A stretch of DNA of 25,260 nucleotides from CAZFCK01 sp964517355. Lineage in GTDB: Bacteria; Desulfobacterota; Desulfovibrionia; Desulfovibrionales; Desulfovibrionaceae. The stretch's first letter is position 1; every line of letters starts with the position of its first letter. Position numbers and translations under genes: made by a program. Location of the stretch: positions 1-25,260 of the forward strand of contig CAZFCK010000044.1 in NCBI GenBank assembly GCA_964517355.1, given 5' to 3'. The notes below the pieces were generated by a model. That model worked only from the letters and a program-made list of their open reading frames with translations, did no database searches and was not told the DNA's origin. Below, piece by piece: positions 1 through 7,772 of this stretch.

Positions 1-80
1 AACAATTGGAAATTGTTTCAGGGGAGAGCCTTGTTTCAAGGCGAAAATGCTCTAGCCGCATATGACGGCTATTCTCGAAA
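1..80 (+). repeat. Dispersed structured repeat, copy A
   Basis: First of three related intergenic elements (others at about 16091-16150 on the minus strand and 23362-23437). It carries the shared core TTCAAGGCGAAAATGCTCTA at 35-54. Around the core are three perfect inverted repeats: AACAATT/AATTGTT (1-7, 11-17), GCCTTG/CAAGGC (28-33, 37-42) and TAGCCG/CGGCTA (53-58, 66-71). The 28 bases at 21-48 match copy B at 25 positions. The element may begin before the window edge. Its role is unknown; a structured RNA leader, a terminator-linked element or a REP-like repeat are all possible. Confidence 0.6.
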
Positions 81-104
81 ACGGATTTCCCGTTCCGACA
101 ACGC

Positions 105-133
105 TTGCGGATTTTACGACATCGCCGCATAAT
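105..133 (+). promoter_or_regulatory. Candidate sigma70 promoter for the M48 protease gene
   Basis: TTGCGG at 105-110 and CATAAT at 128-133 are separated by exactly 17 bases. The -10 box matches the consensus at 5 of 6 positions, the -35 box at 3 of 6. Transcription would begin near 140, leaving a leader of about 75 bases. A TCCCGA-ACA-TCGGGA hairpin (149-163) lies in that leader and could be an operator or an RNA stem. Prediction by eye only. Confidence 0.4.
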
Positions 134-213
134 CCAGGTATCGTGCTGTCCCGAACATCGGGAAGCGTCCGTTTAGATAATGATGCACGCATATCCGGGG
201 GGTCATCCAACCT

Positions 214-1674
214 ATGAAATATACCACCGCTTTGCTTACCGCACTCCTGCGATGCTGCTGGGCTCCCAGTCTGTGCCTGATACTCTGCTTATCGGGCCTG
301 ACGATTCTCGACACGCCATCGCATGCTTCAGTGCTTGACTTCGGCAAGTTCGACGTCACCGATGAAATCGAACTGGGGCGAAAATTTTCGAAGCTTGTGA
401 AGTCGCAACTGCCTCTCATTGAAGATCCTGAAATTGTTGAATATGTACGCGATGTCGTGGACCGTATCGTCAAGGGAATGCCCCCCCAGGTCTTCCCCAT
501 TGAAACGAGCGTCATCCTTAATCCCGCCATCAACGCCTTTGCCGCACCTGCTGGATATGTATTTGTATTTACCGGGCTAATTCTCAATTTTGACAACGAG
601 GCCGAAATGGCGGGCGTCATTGCGCACGAATTGGCGCACGTTTCCCAGCGCCACATCGCCCGGCGCATTGAGAGCATGCAAACCCTCTCTTTGCTCAATA
701 TCGCCGGCATGCTTGCGGGAGTGTTTCTTGGGGGCGAACACGCCGGAGATATCATCATCGGCACCATGGCCGCCAGCCAGGCCGCACAACTCAAATACAG
801 CCGGGACAATGAACGCGAAGCCGACCAGGTGGGGATGAATTTTCTCGTCAGTGCCGGCTACCCCCCGCGGGGGCTCTCCGATGCGTTCAACCAGATACTC
901 CGCAACCAATGGCTTACAGGAACCGGGGGCTCCCTTCCCACCTATCTGAGTTCACATCCGGGGCTCAAGGAGCGGGTGGGCTATCTGGAGCAACGCATAC
1001 TCCGCCTCCCCAAAGAGGTGCAGCAGCGCGAAGTGGACAACAGCCGCTTTCTGCGGGTGCGCATGCTCATCCGCGCGCGGTACACGGACCCGAAAATCGC
1101 CTTACAATATTTCCAGGAATCACAAGAGGACGATCCCTTCCTGCGCGCTCTGGGACAAGGAATTTCCTATGAACGGCTGCACATGATCTCCAATGCGAAA
1201 GAAGCCTTTGCCAAGGCGGAACAATTGCGCCCGGACGATCCTTTGCTCATACGCGAAATGGGCATCTTTCTTTTCAAGCACGGCAACTTCGATCTCGCCG
1301 GGAGTTATTTGCAGCGGGCCGTGTTCGAAAATCGCGACGATCTCATGGCGCTATTCTACTATGCCCGGTTGCTGTCCGAGATGGGAGAACCAGGCCAGGC
1401 TGTGGAATATTATGAACGCATTCTTAAAAAACTCCCGGAAGACGCCGAAGTCCACTATTACCTGGGGCGGGTCTTAGGCGAAAACAGACAGTATTTCGAC
1501 GCGCATATGCATCTGGCCTACAGCGCTCTCTATGGCCGCGACAAGAAACAACTCCGCTTCCACCTGGAAAAAGCCAAACAACTTGCCGGCAACCAGGAAC
1601 AATTGGACAAGCTCAAAGGATTGGAAGAGGGGCGGGAAGAACTGAAAAAGGAAGAAAAAGAGGAAGGGCAATAG
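214..1674 (+). CDS. bepA: M48 family zinc metalloprotease with TPR repeats (BepA/YfgC-like)
   Basis: A 486-residue exported metalloprotease, nearly the length of E. coli BepA, which acts in the periplasm in outer-membrane protein assembly and turnover. Residues 1 to about 38 look like a signal peptide with a long hydrophobic core. The M48 zinc motif HELAH is at 138-142. The third ligand is probably Glu202 in an EREAD motif. A SSHPG motif puts His248 where BepA has the histidine that blocks the active-site zinc. From about residue 290 to 460 the protein becomes TPR-like helical repeats, and it ends in a Lys/Glu-rich tail. It is a single gene, with a candidate promoter at 105-133 and a strong terminator at 1723-1773. 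The family assignment is firm; the BepA role is inferred from architecture and length. Confidence 0.9.
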   Translation: MKYTTALLTALLRCCWAPSLCLILCLSGLTILDTPSHASVLDFGKFDVTDEIELGRKFSKLVKSQLPLIEDPEIVEYVRDVVDRIVKGMPPQVFPIETSVILNPAINAFAAPAGYVFVFTGLILNFDNEAEMAGVIAHELAHVSQRHIARRIESMQTLSLLNIAGMLAGVFLGGEHAGDIIIGTMAASQAAQLKYSRDNEREADQVGMNFLVSAGYPPRGLSDAFNQILRNQWLTGTGGSLPTYLSSHPGLKERVGYLEQRILRLPKEVQQREVDNSRFLRVRMLIRARYTDPKIALQYFQESQEDDPFLRALGQGISYERLHMISNAKEAFAKAEQLRPDDPLLIREMGIFLFKHGNFDLAGSYLQRAVFENRDDLMALFYYARLLSEMGEPGQAVEYYERILKKLPEDAEVHYYLGRVLGENRQYFDAHMHLAYSALYGRDKKQLRFHLEKAKQLAGNQEQLDKLKGLEEGREELKKEEKEEGQ

Positions 1675-1722
1675 CAAACGCACTGAAAGGATGTGAGCCA
1701 TTTGCCATTGAAATGGTAGTGC

Positions 1723-1773
1723 CTCCGGCGGGTCAGGAAACTTGGAAGATTCTTGACACGCCGGAGATTTTTC
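1723..1773 (+). terminator. Intrinsic terminator between convergent genes
   Basis: Two 17-base arms, 1723-1739 and 1750-1766, pair with only two mismatches around a 10-base loop. They begin and end with CTCCGGCG and CGCCGGAG. ATTTTT follows on the plus strand, so this terminates the M48 protease gene. The minus-strand gene ending at 1816 may use the same stem, but no U-run follows it in that direction. A smaller CCATTT/AAATGG hairpin lies just upstream, at about 1699-1717. Confidence 0.8.
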
Positions 1774-1815
1774 ATCCGAATTCTTCTCCCTTGAAAAACA
1801 ATTTCGCCTCATTCT

Positions 1816-2589
1816 TCACGGCAAAGCCCACGGGGTTCGCAGTCTTTCGTATGCCGCTTGAGGCAACTGCACGAACACCGGTCTGGCCTTGGGGCGCAGC
1901 CACATGATCACCTTCCGCAGATCCTGCGCGGCCATTGCCGTACACCCCGCGGTGGGCGCGCCCGGCCCCCTGGCGATGTGCAAAAAGATGCACGAACCGC
2001 CCCCTTCCTGCGACGGATGCATGTTATGCGCCACCACCACCCCGAACCGGTACAGATCGTCATTGCGCCGCATGGTTTCCGCACTCTTCCACGGGGCTTC
2101 CTGCCCCCGGGGCAGATGCACCACCTCGTTGTAAAAAGAAGATTGGGGGTCATCCACGCAAAAAAGCGTATCATCCGCGTTTAAAACTTGCAGCGCCGCG
2201 CCGGACAATTCCTCCGGGGAGTAGGCAAAGGCTTCCGGCAGCAGAAACGCACCGCTGGGCGAACGGCCGTCCCCTTCGCATTTCACCGGATCAAGCGGCT
2301 TGGAAACGTCGGGATGCAGCCCCCGCCCCCACCCCTGGCCGTTCTTGCCGAGAACAACGGCCACGGGCTCCCCGACGGCTTGCCACTCGGCGCCGGGGGC
2401 GCGTTCGTACCGCTGCAGCGTGGCGTCCACGTCGCCCCATTCCCGGGAGACCACCAGAAGCAGTTGCTCGCTTGCGCGAAGCCATCGGGGTTCCGCGTTG
2501 CCGTCATCCGGAAGCCCCAGGGTAAACTCCACGGCCATGGCCGGGGAGGCGCACAGCAGCAAGGCAAGCAAACAGAACATGTATTTCAT
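1816..2589 (-). CDS. YkuD-type L,D-transpeptidase catalytic domain protein, exported
   Basis: A 257-residue protein with a clear signal peptide (residues 1-19, ending SPAMA). The C-terminal half carries the signature of the YkuD (ErfK/YbiS/YnhG) family: His204 in GSCIFLH and the nucleophile Cys216 in PTAGCTAM. Enzymes of this family cross-link peptidoglycan or attach proteins to it in the periplasm. The N-terminal 130 residues are not recognised. The start is the ATG at 2589 and not the in-frame ATG 15 bases upstream, because GAGGAG lies 5 bases before it. The SUMF1-domain gene ends at 2601, so the two genes are 11 bases apart and almost certainly co-transcribed. Family is confident; the substrate is unknown, and some members act as hydrolases or on other envelope targets. 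Confidence 0.82.
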   Translation of the reverse strand: MKYMFCLLALLLCASPAMAVEFTLGLPDDGNAEPRWLRASEQLLLVVSREWGDVDATLQRYERAPGAEWQAVGEPVAVVLGKNGQGWGRGLHPDVSKPLDPVKCEGDGRSPSGAFLLPEAFAYSPEELSGAALQVLNADDTLFCVDDPQSSFYNEVVHLPRGQEAPWKSAETMRRNDDLYRFGVVVAHNMHPSQEGGGSCIFLHIARGPGAPTAGCTAMAAQDLRKVIMWLRPKARPVFVQLPQAAYERLRTPWALP

Positions 2590-2600
2590 ACGAGCTCCTC

Positions 2601-4010
2601 TCACGGTTGCCAGACCACGCGAAAACCGAGACTGTAAATCCGATAATTCGGCCGCAGCTTGTCCCTGTTGGCGCAGCGCACGTATTTCATATGGTCGTCC
2701 CAGCTACCGCCCCTGGCAATATGTCTGCCGGTTTGGGAGTCCGTATCCCGGCACCATTCCCACACGTTGCCGAGCATATCATAGAGGCCGAAGGGGTTGG
2801 GACGTTTTATGCCCACGGAGGCGGTTTGCGCCACGCCGTCGTCGCAATTGAAATTCTGCCAGGAAAAACCATTGACCCTGCGAGAGGTCTGATCGTGGAC
2901 ATTGGCGTAGGTGCAGGCCTGGGAACTGGAATCCCCCCAGAAATAGCGTCCCTGGGTCCCGCCGCGGCAGGCGTATTCCCACTCCGCTTCCGTGGGCAGC
3001 CGGAAAAACAGGCCGGTGCGCTTTGAAAGCCAGGCGCAAAAGGCCTGGGCGTCGTTCCAACTCACATTGACCACCGGATCGCCGGTATCCTGCATGAAAA
3101 GCGTGTTCTTCCAGGTTTGACCGGGAAGTTTCACGGTTTTCCCGTTGTACCCCCAGCTGAAGCCGTCGCGTTCAGCATCGGTGACGTATCCCGTGGCGTC
3201 CACGAACTTCTGAAAACTCCCTTTAGTGACCTCGTGGAGGCCTATCCAGAAATCATTCACGCATTCCTGACGCAGGGGTTCGTCCTTGTCGCGGCCCGGT
3301 TCATTGGCCGGACTGCCCATGGAGAAGCATCCACCGGGAATAAAAGCGAAATGCATGCCGGTTTCCTGTTCGGTCCACAATTTTCCCAGCGTGGGAGCAG
3401 CCGAAACAGCAGGTTCCGGGGCTGGCTGCGGAGCCACAGTCTGCGGGGGCTGTACGGTGCTTTGCGGCGCCGGTTCGGGTTCTTGCGCGGTCTGCGCCCC
3501 TGGTTTGAGCACGGCCACCATCTTACGCATCAGGGATTGCACGGCGGCGGCGATACTATCCAGGGTGAGCTGGGCCTGGGCGCCGTCGGCCAGGAGGATG
3601 GTGCCGTCGGTCACGTTGACGAGTCTGGCGTCGATACGCAACTGCCCGAGAAACTCGCTAACGGAACCGGAAAGAACAGCCTTCGCACCAAGCACCACGC
3701 CGATCTTTTGCGCGTCGGTACCCGAAAAACCTGAATCGCCGAACTCCATTTCATCCATGATTTTCCGGATCATGTGGCGTTCCACCACCTGAAGTCCCTG
3801 CTTCACCGCGGCCGTGGTCAACATTTCAGAGACCATGCGCCCCTTGTTGCCTATTTTGGCTTCGTCGTTGACGGCTTCAAATTCAAGAATCGCGATGACC
3901 AAAGGGTCCTGCGCGTCATTTTGGCTTTGCGGCTCGGCCCATGCGGGCAAACAGGCCATCAGCAGCAGAGCCATTGCCAGCAGCGCCCCTTTTCCTGAAT
4001 TGCTGATCAC
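2601..4010 (-). CDS. Exported CsgG/FlgO-like plus SUMF1 (formylglycine-generating-enzyme fold) fusion protein
   Basis: A 469-residue secreted protein in three parts. A signal peptide (1-25, ending AWA) has a weak alternative lipobox at Cys20. A domain at about 35-170 resembles CsgG/FlgO/LpoB-type proteins, with an opening IAILEFEAVN strand and a late ARLVNVTDG strand. A Pro/Ala/Glu/Gln linker spans about 172-205. The C-terminal SUMF1 domain (about 211-469) has typical motifs: FIPGGCFSMGS, LPTEAEWEYACRGG, FGLYDMLGNVWEWC and RGGSW. The two copper-binding cysteines of formylglycine-generating enzyme appear to be replaced by Asp439 and Val444, so sulfatase activation is unlikely. The start is GTG at 4010, with GGAGGG 5 bases upstream; in-frame upstream starts (TTG 4091 and two ATGs) lack such a site. 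Biochemical role unknown; operon with the L,D-transpeptidase suggests cell-wall work. Confidence 0.8.
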   Translation of the reverse strand: MISNSGKGALLAMALLLMACLPAWAEPQSQNDAQDPLVIAILEFEAVNDEAKIGNKGRMVSEMLTTAAVKQGLQVVERHMIRKIMDEMEFGDSGFSGTDAQKIGVVLGAKAVLSGSVSEFLGQLRIDARLVNVTDGTILLADGAQAQLTLDSIAAAVQSLMRKMVAVLKPGAQTAQEPEPAPQSTVQPPQTVAPQPAPEPAVSAAPTLGKLWTEQETGMHFAFIPGGCFSMGSPANEPGRDKDEPLRQECVNDFWIGLHEVTKGSFQKFVDATGYVTDAERDGFSWGYNGKTVKLPGQTWKNTLFMQDTGDPVVNVSWNDAQAFCAWLSKRTGLFFRLPTEAEWEYACRGGTQGRYFWGDSSSQACTYANVHDQTSRRVNGFSWQNFNCDDGVAQTASVGIKRPNPFGLYDMLGNVWEWCRDTDSQTGRHIARGGSWDDHMKYVRCANRDKLRPNYRIYSLGFRVVWQP

Positions 4011-4015
4011 ATCCG

Positions 4016-4021
4016 CCCTCC
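4016..4021 (-). promoter_or_regulatory. Ribosome binding site deciding a GTG start
   Basis: GGAGGG on the minus strand, 5 bases before GTG at 4010. It selects this start for the SUMF1-domain gene over longer in-frame alternatives, and it places the signal peptide at the N-terminus. Confidence 0.65.
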
Positions 4022-4081
4022 GTTTTCGCAATGCATCTGAAAAATGTCCCATTTTTGCAGATAACTGCATAAGAACATCCA

Positions 4082-4095
4082 AACCTTTCAAGGTT
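4082..4095. repeat. Short perfect inverted repeat upstream of the SUMF1-domain gene
   Basis: AACCTT-TC-AAGGTT, 6-base arms with a 2-base spacer, lies 72 bases upstream of the GTG start and 59 bases before the stop of the gene that precedes it in transcription order. The 143-base gap between these two minus-strand genes suggests a separate promoter, and this palindrome could be an operator. No convincing -35/-10 pair was found. Confidence 0.3.
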
Positions 4096-4153
4096 ACTCT
4101 GCTCCAACGCGATTATGAAGAATCCCTTCGTTAAAATAATGAAGCAACCGGCG

Positions 4154-5020
4154 CTAGTCCAAAACAATTTGCAGTCCGGCGAAATTTCGCCTCATGTAGG
4201 CATAGGTCTGGGTTTGTTGAAACATTTCAGAGGTGACACCCTGTCCGAGACGCTGCAGTGAAAAAACGGCCAGCGAAGGCCCCGCTGTTTCCCGACGGTC
4301 GAAGACCACGCCTCTAAGCAAATTGGCGTACTTGTCCCGGAGGTGCGGACGCACGTACTCCCAGCCGCACCCTTCGCTGTTGCAGGGGAGGAACGCGTCC
4401 ACGCCCTGGTAGAGCATTTCCAGCGCCCCGGCACGTTGGCGCGGGGGCGCCTCAGTGACGAAATAGCAATTGAAATAGGGATCCTGAAGTTCCCAAAGTC
4501 CGCTGGCGTCATTGCGCACTTCAAGCAGGCTGTGGTCTTCCGCTTTTCCCTCCAACCCGGGGTTGATAAAATGCACGAGCCGTGCATCCATGTCGAAAGC
4601 CTGGAGAATGGCGATCATGGCCTTGGCGCGATGATCGCACTTGAGCTGCGGCTTAACGCATTGCCCCGCATCGTTTGCCACGCACTCCGACCACATCGAC
4701 GTCATCCGTCGCAAGTCCTTGTAGTGCAGCAACCCATCCTTATTCCGCTTCTCATCGAACGCATCTTCGGAGTGCAAAAAAACCATTTCCCGGACATAAT
4801 CGACGCACCGCCGTTTGTCGGTGCATGCATTATCACGCAAAAAGGCAAGCAGGGCCGGATCGATGTGCTCCTCCTGCATGGCGCCCCATTCCGCAACATG
4901 CTGCCGCTTGATTTCGATTTCACGCTGTATGATGTCTCCGTAGCGCCACAGAATCTGCCCTGCATATGTGGCCGCGACGATGAAAAGAAGCAACACTCCC
5001 CAGTAGGTATACTTACGCAT
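4154..5020 (-). CDS. Membrane-anchored transglutaminase-like (papain-fold) protein
   Basis: A 288-residue protein with one N-terminal membrane segment (about 7-22) that leaves the rest probably periplasmic. I read a transglutaminase-like core at about 120-185. Cys128 lies in KCDHRAKAMIAIL, His163 in EDHSLLEV and Asp180 in LWELQDPYFN. This Cys-His-Asp order and spacing, including the helix after the cysteine and the AFDMDARLVHF strand, fit the transglutaminase/NlpC-like fold. Extra cysteines (66, 72, 113, 121, 185 and others) could form disulfides. The gene starts 6 bases after the flavoprotein stop codon, with GGGGAG overlapping that stop, so the two are translationally linked. The fold is my inference from motif pattern; whether it is a protease, amidase or transglutaminase cannot be read from sequence. 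Confidence 0.6.
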   Translation of the reverse strand: MRKYTYWGVLLLFIVAATYAGQILWRYGDIIQREIEIKRQHVAEWGAMQEEHIDPALLAFLRDNACTDKRRCVDYVREMVFLHSEDAFDEKRNKDGLLHYKDLRRMTSMWSECVANDAGQCVKPQLKCDHRAKAMIAILQAFDMDARLVHFINPGLEGKAEDHSLLEVRNDASGLWELQDPYFNCYFVTEAPPRQRAGALEMLYQGVDAFLPCNSEGCGWEYVRPHLRDKYANLLRGVVFDRRETAGPSLAVFSLQRLGQGVTSEMFQQTQTYAYMRRNFAGLQIVLD

Positions 5021-5026
5021 GGCGGC

Positions 5027-5605
5027 TCACTCCCCTGAAAAAATCCCGTGCGCGGCCTGCACGGCGGCATCGAGAAGCTCCGGGTGTTTTTTCATCTCGC
5101 CAAGATGATACACGCCGCAAGCGCGTACCAGCCTGGCGTTGGTAAACCCCAGCCAGGAAAAAAACCTTTGATAGCGCGGAAAGATATCGTCAAAACGCTC
5201 TGTCAGGGGGTGCCCCTGGACGAGCAGAAACACAAGGTGCCTTCCTGAACTGAGGCGCGACTTATGCTGGGTCGCGGCGTAATCGGGCGTCAAAAAGGAG
5301 AAGGTCCGGTCGATGAATCCCTTGAGCTGCGCCGTCACATCGCCGTAATACACGGGGGTGGCCAAGGCGAGACAATCGGCTTCGCGCGCCTGTTCCAGCA
5401 CGGGCTGCAAATCGTCCTGCACCACGCAGTGATCCTTTCGAGTCTTGCAGGCGAAACATCCCTGGCATCCCTTATATTGCAAGCTGTTGAGATAAACCCT
5501 GGACACTTCTCCACCCAGTGTCTCCGCGGCGTCGCAAAACGCATCGGCCAGCGCGGCGCTGTTCCCGGATGGACGCGGACTACCGTAAAGGCATAAAATA
5601 CGCAT
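5027..5605 (-). CDS. Flavodoxin-fold NAD(P)H-dependent FMN oxidoreductase, iron-sulfur-flavoprotein-like
   Basis: A 192-residue cytoplasmic protein of the NADPH-dependent FMN reductase/flavodoxin-like family. The N-terminus LCLYGSPRPSGNS is the FMN-phosphate loop, and TPVYYGDVTAQLKGFIDR (about 83-100) is the second flavin-contact region. A compact cysteine cluster C47-x2-C50-x2-C53-x6-C60 matches the CX2CX2CX4-7C pattern that binds a 4Fe-4S cluster in archaeal iron-sulfur flavoproteins (Isf). Many relatives keep the cysteines without a proven cluster. The start ATG at 5605 has GGGAG a few bases upstream. It is the first gene of a two-gene unit with the transglutaminase-like gene and is divergent from ccmF across a 244-base region with palindromes. 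The substrate is unknown; electron transfer or quinone/flavin reduction are likely roles. Confidence 0.8.
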   Translation of the reverse strand: MRILCLYGSPRPSGNSAALADAFCDAAETLGGEVSRVYLNSLQYKGCQGCFACKTRKDHCVVQDDLQPVLEQAREADCLALATPVYYGDVTAQLKGFIDRTFSFLTPDYAATQHKSRLSSGRHLVFLLVQGHPLTERFDDIFPRYQRFFSWLGFTNARLVRACGVYHLGEMKKHPELLDAAVQAAHGIFSGE

Positions 5606-5645
5606 GAATCCAGCTCCCTTTTCACAATTTACGGTTCACAGTACG

Positions 5646-5666
5646 TTGCCCGGCACTGGGGGGCAA
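5646..5666. promoter_or_regulatory. Inverted repeat in the divergent flavoprotein/ccmF region
   Basis: TTGCCC and GGGCAA pair around a 9-base spacer. It lies about 40 bases upstream of the flavoprotein start, so it could be a leader hairpin or an operator for that gene. Low information on its own. Confidence 0.25.
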
Positions 5667-5720
5667 GAGGCGCGTTACCGCTTTTGAACCAGAAGCATTC
5701 GCCATTTTTTTCATACCAAA

Positions 5721-5737
5721 TGAGTATAAAATACTCA
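5721..5737. promoter_or_regulatory. Candidate operator: 17-base palindrome between divergent genes
   Basis: TGAGTAT-AAA-ATACTCA is a perfect inverted repeat with 7-base arms, about 115 bases from each of the two divergent start codons. It overlaps TATAAA, which resembles a -10 box on the plus strand. I found no good -35 partner. The symmetry and position suggest a repressor or activator site shared by the flavoprotein unit and the ccm operon. The rest of 5606-5849 holds no ORF I would call. Confidence 0.5.
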
Positions 5738-5849
5738 CACCTAAAGCGCCCCTTTTCCTACCTGAAGCATAAACGTCAAATCAACGCTTCCCTTCCACAA
5801 ACAGAATGATTATGTAGTTCGACTCAAGCCTTCTGGAGGAAGATACCCC

Positions 5850-7766
5850 ATGCACTTATTCGCTTACGCCACATTACTGCTCTCCATGCTTTTGTCGCTC
5901 GTCATGGGAGGGCTCGCCTGCGCGCAACGCTGGCAAGGAAAAGACAGTCACACGGCCTGGATGGAACGCGGCAACATGGCCCAAGCCCTGCTCTTGACCC
6001 TCGGTTCCCTCGTGCTCTTCATCGCGCTGGCCAGCCGTGATTTTTCCTACCTCTACGTGGCGGAATATACGGATCGCCTCCTGCCCATGTTCTACACGCT
6101 CACGGCTTTCTGGGCGGGGCAGCCCGGCTCACTGCTCTTTTGGGCCTGGACCACCACGCTGTTCGGGCTGGCTTTTCAGTTCACTCCGGCCTACCAGCGG
6201 CTCGGTACGCCCACAAAGCAGTATTATTGGCTGTTCTACTTCATGATCACAAGCTTTTTCATGCTGCTGCTGACCAATTGGAGCAACCCCTTCAAGGAAG
6301 TCATCCCCCCGCCCGCCGACGGCAACGGCTTGAACCCCCTGTTGCAGCATCCGGGCATGATCTTCCACCCGCCCCTGCTCTTTTTAGGATATGCCGGCTT
6401 CACAATCCCCGGCTGCCTGGCCCTGGCCCAGAGCATTTCCGAATCCGGAAAGGCCGAGGCCTCCTGGATGGACTATACGCGCAATTTCACCTTGGTCTCC
6501 TGGCTGTTCCTCACCGCCGGCATCATTCTCGGCGCCTGGTGGTCCTACATGGAACTGGGATGGGGCGGTTATTGGGCCTGGGACCCGGTGGAAAACGCCT
6601 CGCTCATTCCCTGGCTCACAGCCACGGCTTTCCTGCACACGGCCGTGTTGCAGCGCAGGCGCGGCATCATGAAAAAGGCCAACGTGTTTCTCATGGGCCT
6701 GACTCTCTGGTCCTGCTTTTTCGGCACCTATCTGGTGCGCAGCGGGGTCGTTGATTCGCTGCACGCCTTTTCCAGCACCGGAGTGGGATCGCCCCTCCTG
6801 CTGTTCATCATTCTCGGGTTGGTGCTGAGCCTGCTCGTTCATTTCACGGGATTTGAAGGACACGAACCAAGCCGCCCCCTAAGTGGTCTCATGAGCCGCG
6901 AAGGGTTCCTGGTCATGAGCGTCTGGGTGTTTCTGACCCTGGCGGCCGTGATAATAATGGGCACAATGTGGCCGGTCTTCTCCAAGCTCTGGAGCGCAAA
7001 TCCCGTGGGACTCGACGCCGGTTTCTACAACCGCGTCTGCCTGCCCTTTTTCGCAATCCTGGCGCTTATGCTTTTCATCTGCCCCTGGCTGGAATGGAAA
7101 GGCGGAGTGCGGAAAAAAGGCCAGGCCCTCGCTCTGGCCGGGCTGTTCGTGGCGGCTGGAATTGCGCTTTTTCTCAAGGGCGTCACGCTGCCCATGGCGC
7201 TTCTTGGCGCGACCTCGGCAATCGGTTGCGTCGCCGGCATTATCGTCTTCTTCGCCGGCGACCCGGCAAACCGCAAACTCCGCTCGATGTGGGGAGCCTA
7301 CGGCGTCCACTTCGGGCTGGCGCTCATGGTCCTGGGCGTGGCCGTTTCAGGTCCGTATCAGCAAAGCGTGGAAGCCGAGATGGTTCCAGGAGACACCGCG
7401 AACCTCGCCGGGTACACCGTGACCTACAAAGACATGAAAGAGGTCAGCGGGATGAACATGGCCTATGTGGAGATCGAACTCGAAGTCTCCAAAGACGGTG
7501 AGACGTTGGGCGTCATGCGTCCCCAGAAGCGAAAATACCGCAACAATTCACAGTTGTTCGCGGAAGCATCCGTGCTGGAAGACCATGCCGGGCTGGGCAA
7601 CGAGCTGTACGCCACGCTCCTGGGATCGAGCCCCGACAAACGTGTGGCCGTGGAAGTCAGCATCCATCCGCTGGTCAACTGGATCTGGATCGGCGGCACG
7701 CTCATGAGCCTGTTTCCATTTGTGGCCCTCAGGCGGCTGCGCAACGGGAAAAGCAAGGAGGCCTAG
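5850..7766 (+). CDS. ccmF: Cytochrome c maturation protein CcmF (heme lyase subunit)
   Basis: A 638-residue polytopic inner-membrane protein of the heme handling protein family. In System I, CcmF takes heme from holo-CcmE and, with CcmH/CcmI, ligates it to apocytochrome c in the periplasm. The WWD heme-binding motif is at about 238-250 (WGGYWAWDPVENA). Conserved histidines appear at 173, 263 and 305, and another near 480 in a YGVHFGL context. A large periplasmic domain near the C-terminus (about 500-610) is followed by a last membrane helix. The length matches the family. A GGAGG site precedes the ATG. It is the first gene of the local ccm operon, with ccmA only 6 bases after its stop. No ccmE lies upstream, which is often its neighbour. 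Confidence 0.96.
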   Translation: MHLFAYATLLLSMLLSLVMGGLACAQRWQGKDSHTAWMERGNMAQALLLTLGSLVLFIALASRDFSYLYVAEYTDRLLPMFYTLTAFWAGQPGSLLFWAWTTTLFGLAFQFTPAYQRLGTPTKQYYWLFYFMITSFFMLLLTNWSNPFKEVIPPPADGNGLNPLLQHPGMIFHPPLLFLGYAGFTIPGCLALAQSISESGKAEASWMDYTRNFTLVSWLFLTAGIILGAWWSYMELGWGGYWAWDPVENASLIPWLTATAFLHTAVLQRRRGIMKKANVFLMGLTLWSCFFGTYLVRSGVVDSLHAFSSTGVGSPLLLFIILGLVLSLLVHFTGFEGHEPSRPLSGLMSREGFLVMSVWVFLTLAAVIIMGTMWPVFSKLWSANPVGLDAGFYNRVCLPFFAILALMLFICPWLEWKGGVRKKGQALALAGLFVAAGIALFLKGVTLPMALLGATSAIGCVAGIIVFFAGDPANRKLRSMWGAYGVHFGLALMVLGVAVSGPYQQSVEAEMVPGDTANLAGYTVTYKDMKEVSGMNMAYVEIELEVSKDGETLGVMRPQKRKYRNNSQLFAEASVLEDHAGLGNELYATLLGSSPDKRVAVEVSIHPLVNWIWIGGTLMSLFPFVALRRLRNGKSKEA

Positions 7767-7772
7767 CGGGGC

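Noticed and set aside
364..395. GGCGAAAATTTTCG within the M48 protease gene, resembling the repeat core
   Set aside because: It lies in coding sequence, lacks TTCAAG and the CTA end, and is explained by codons of the protein.
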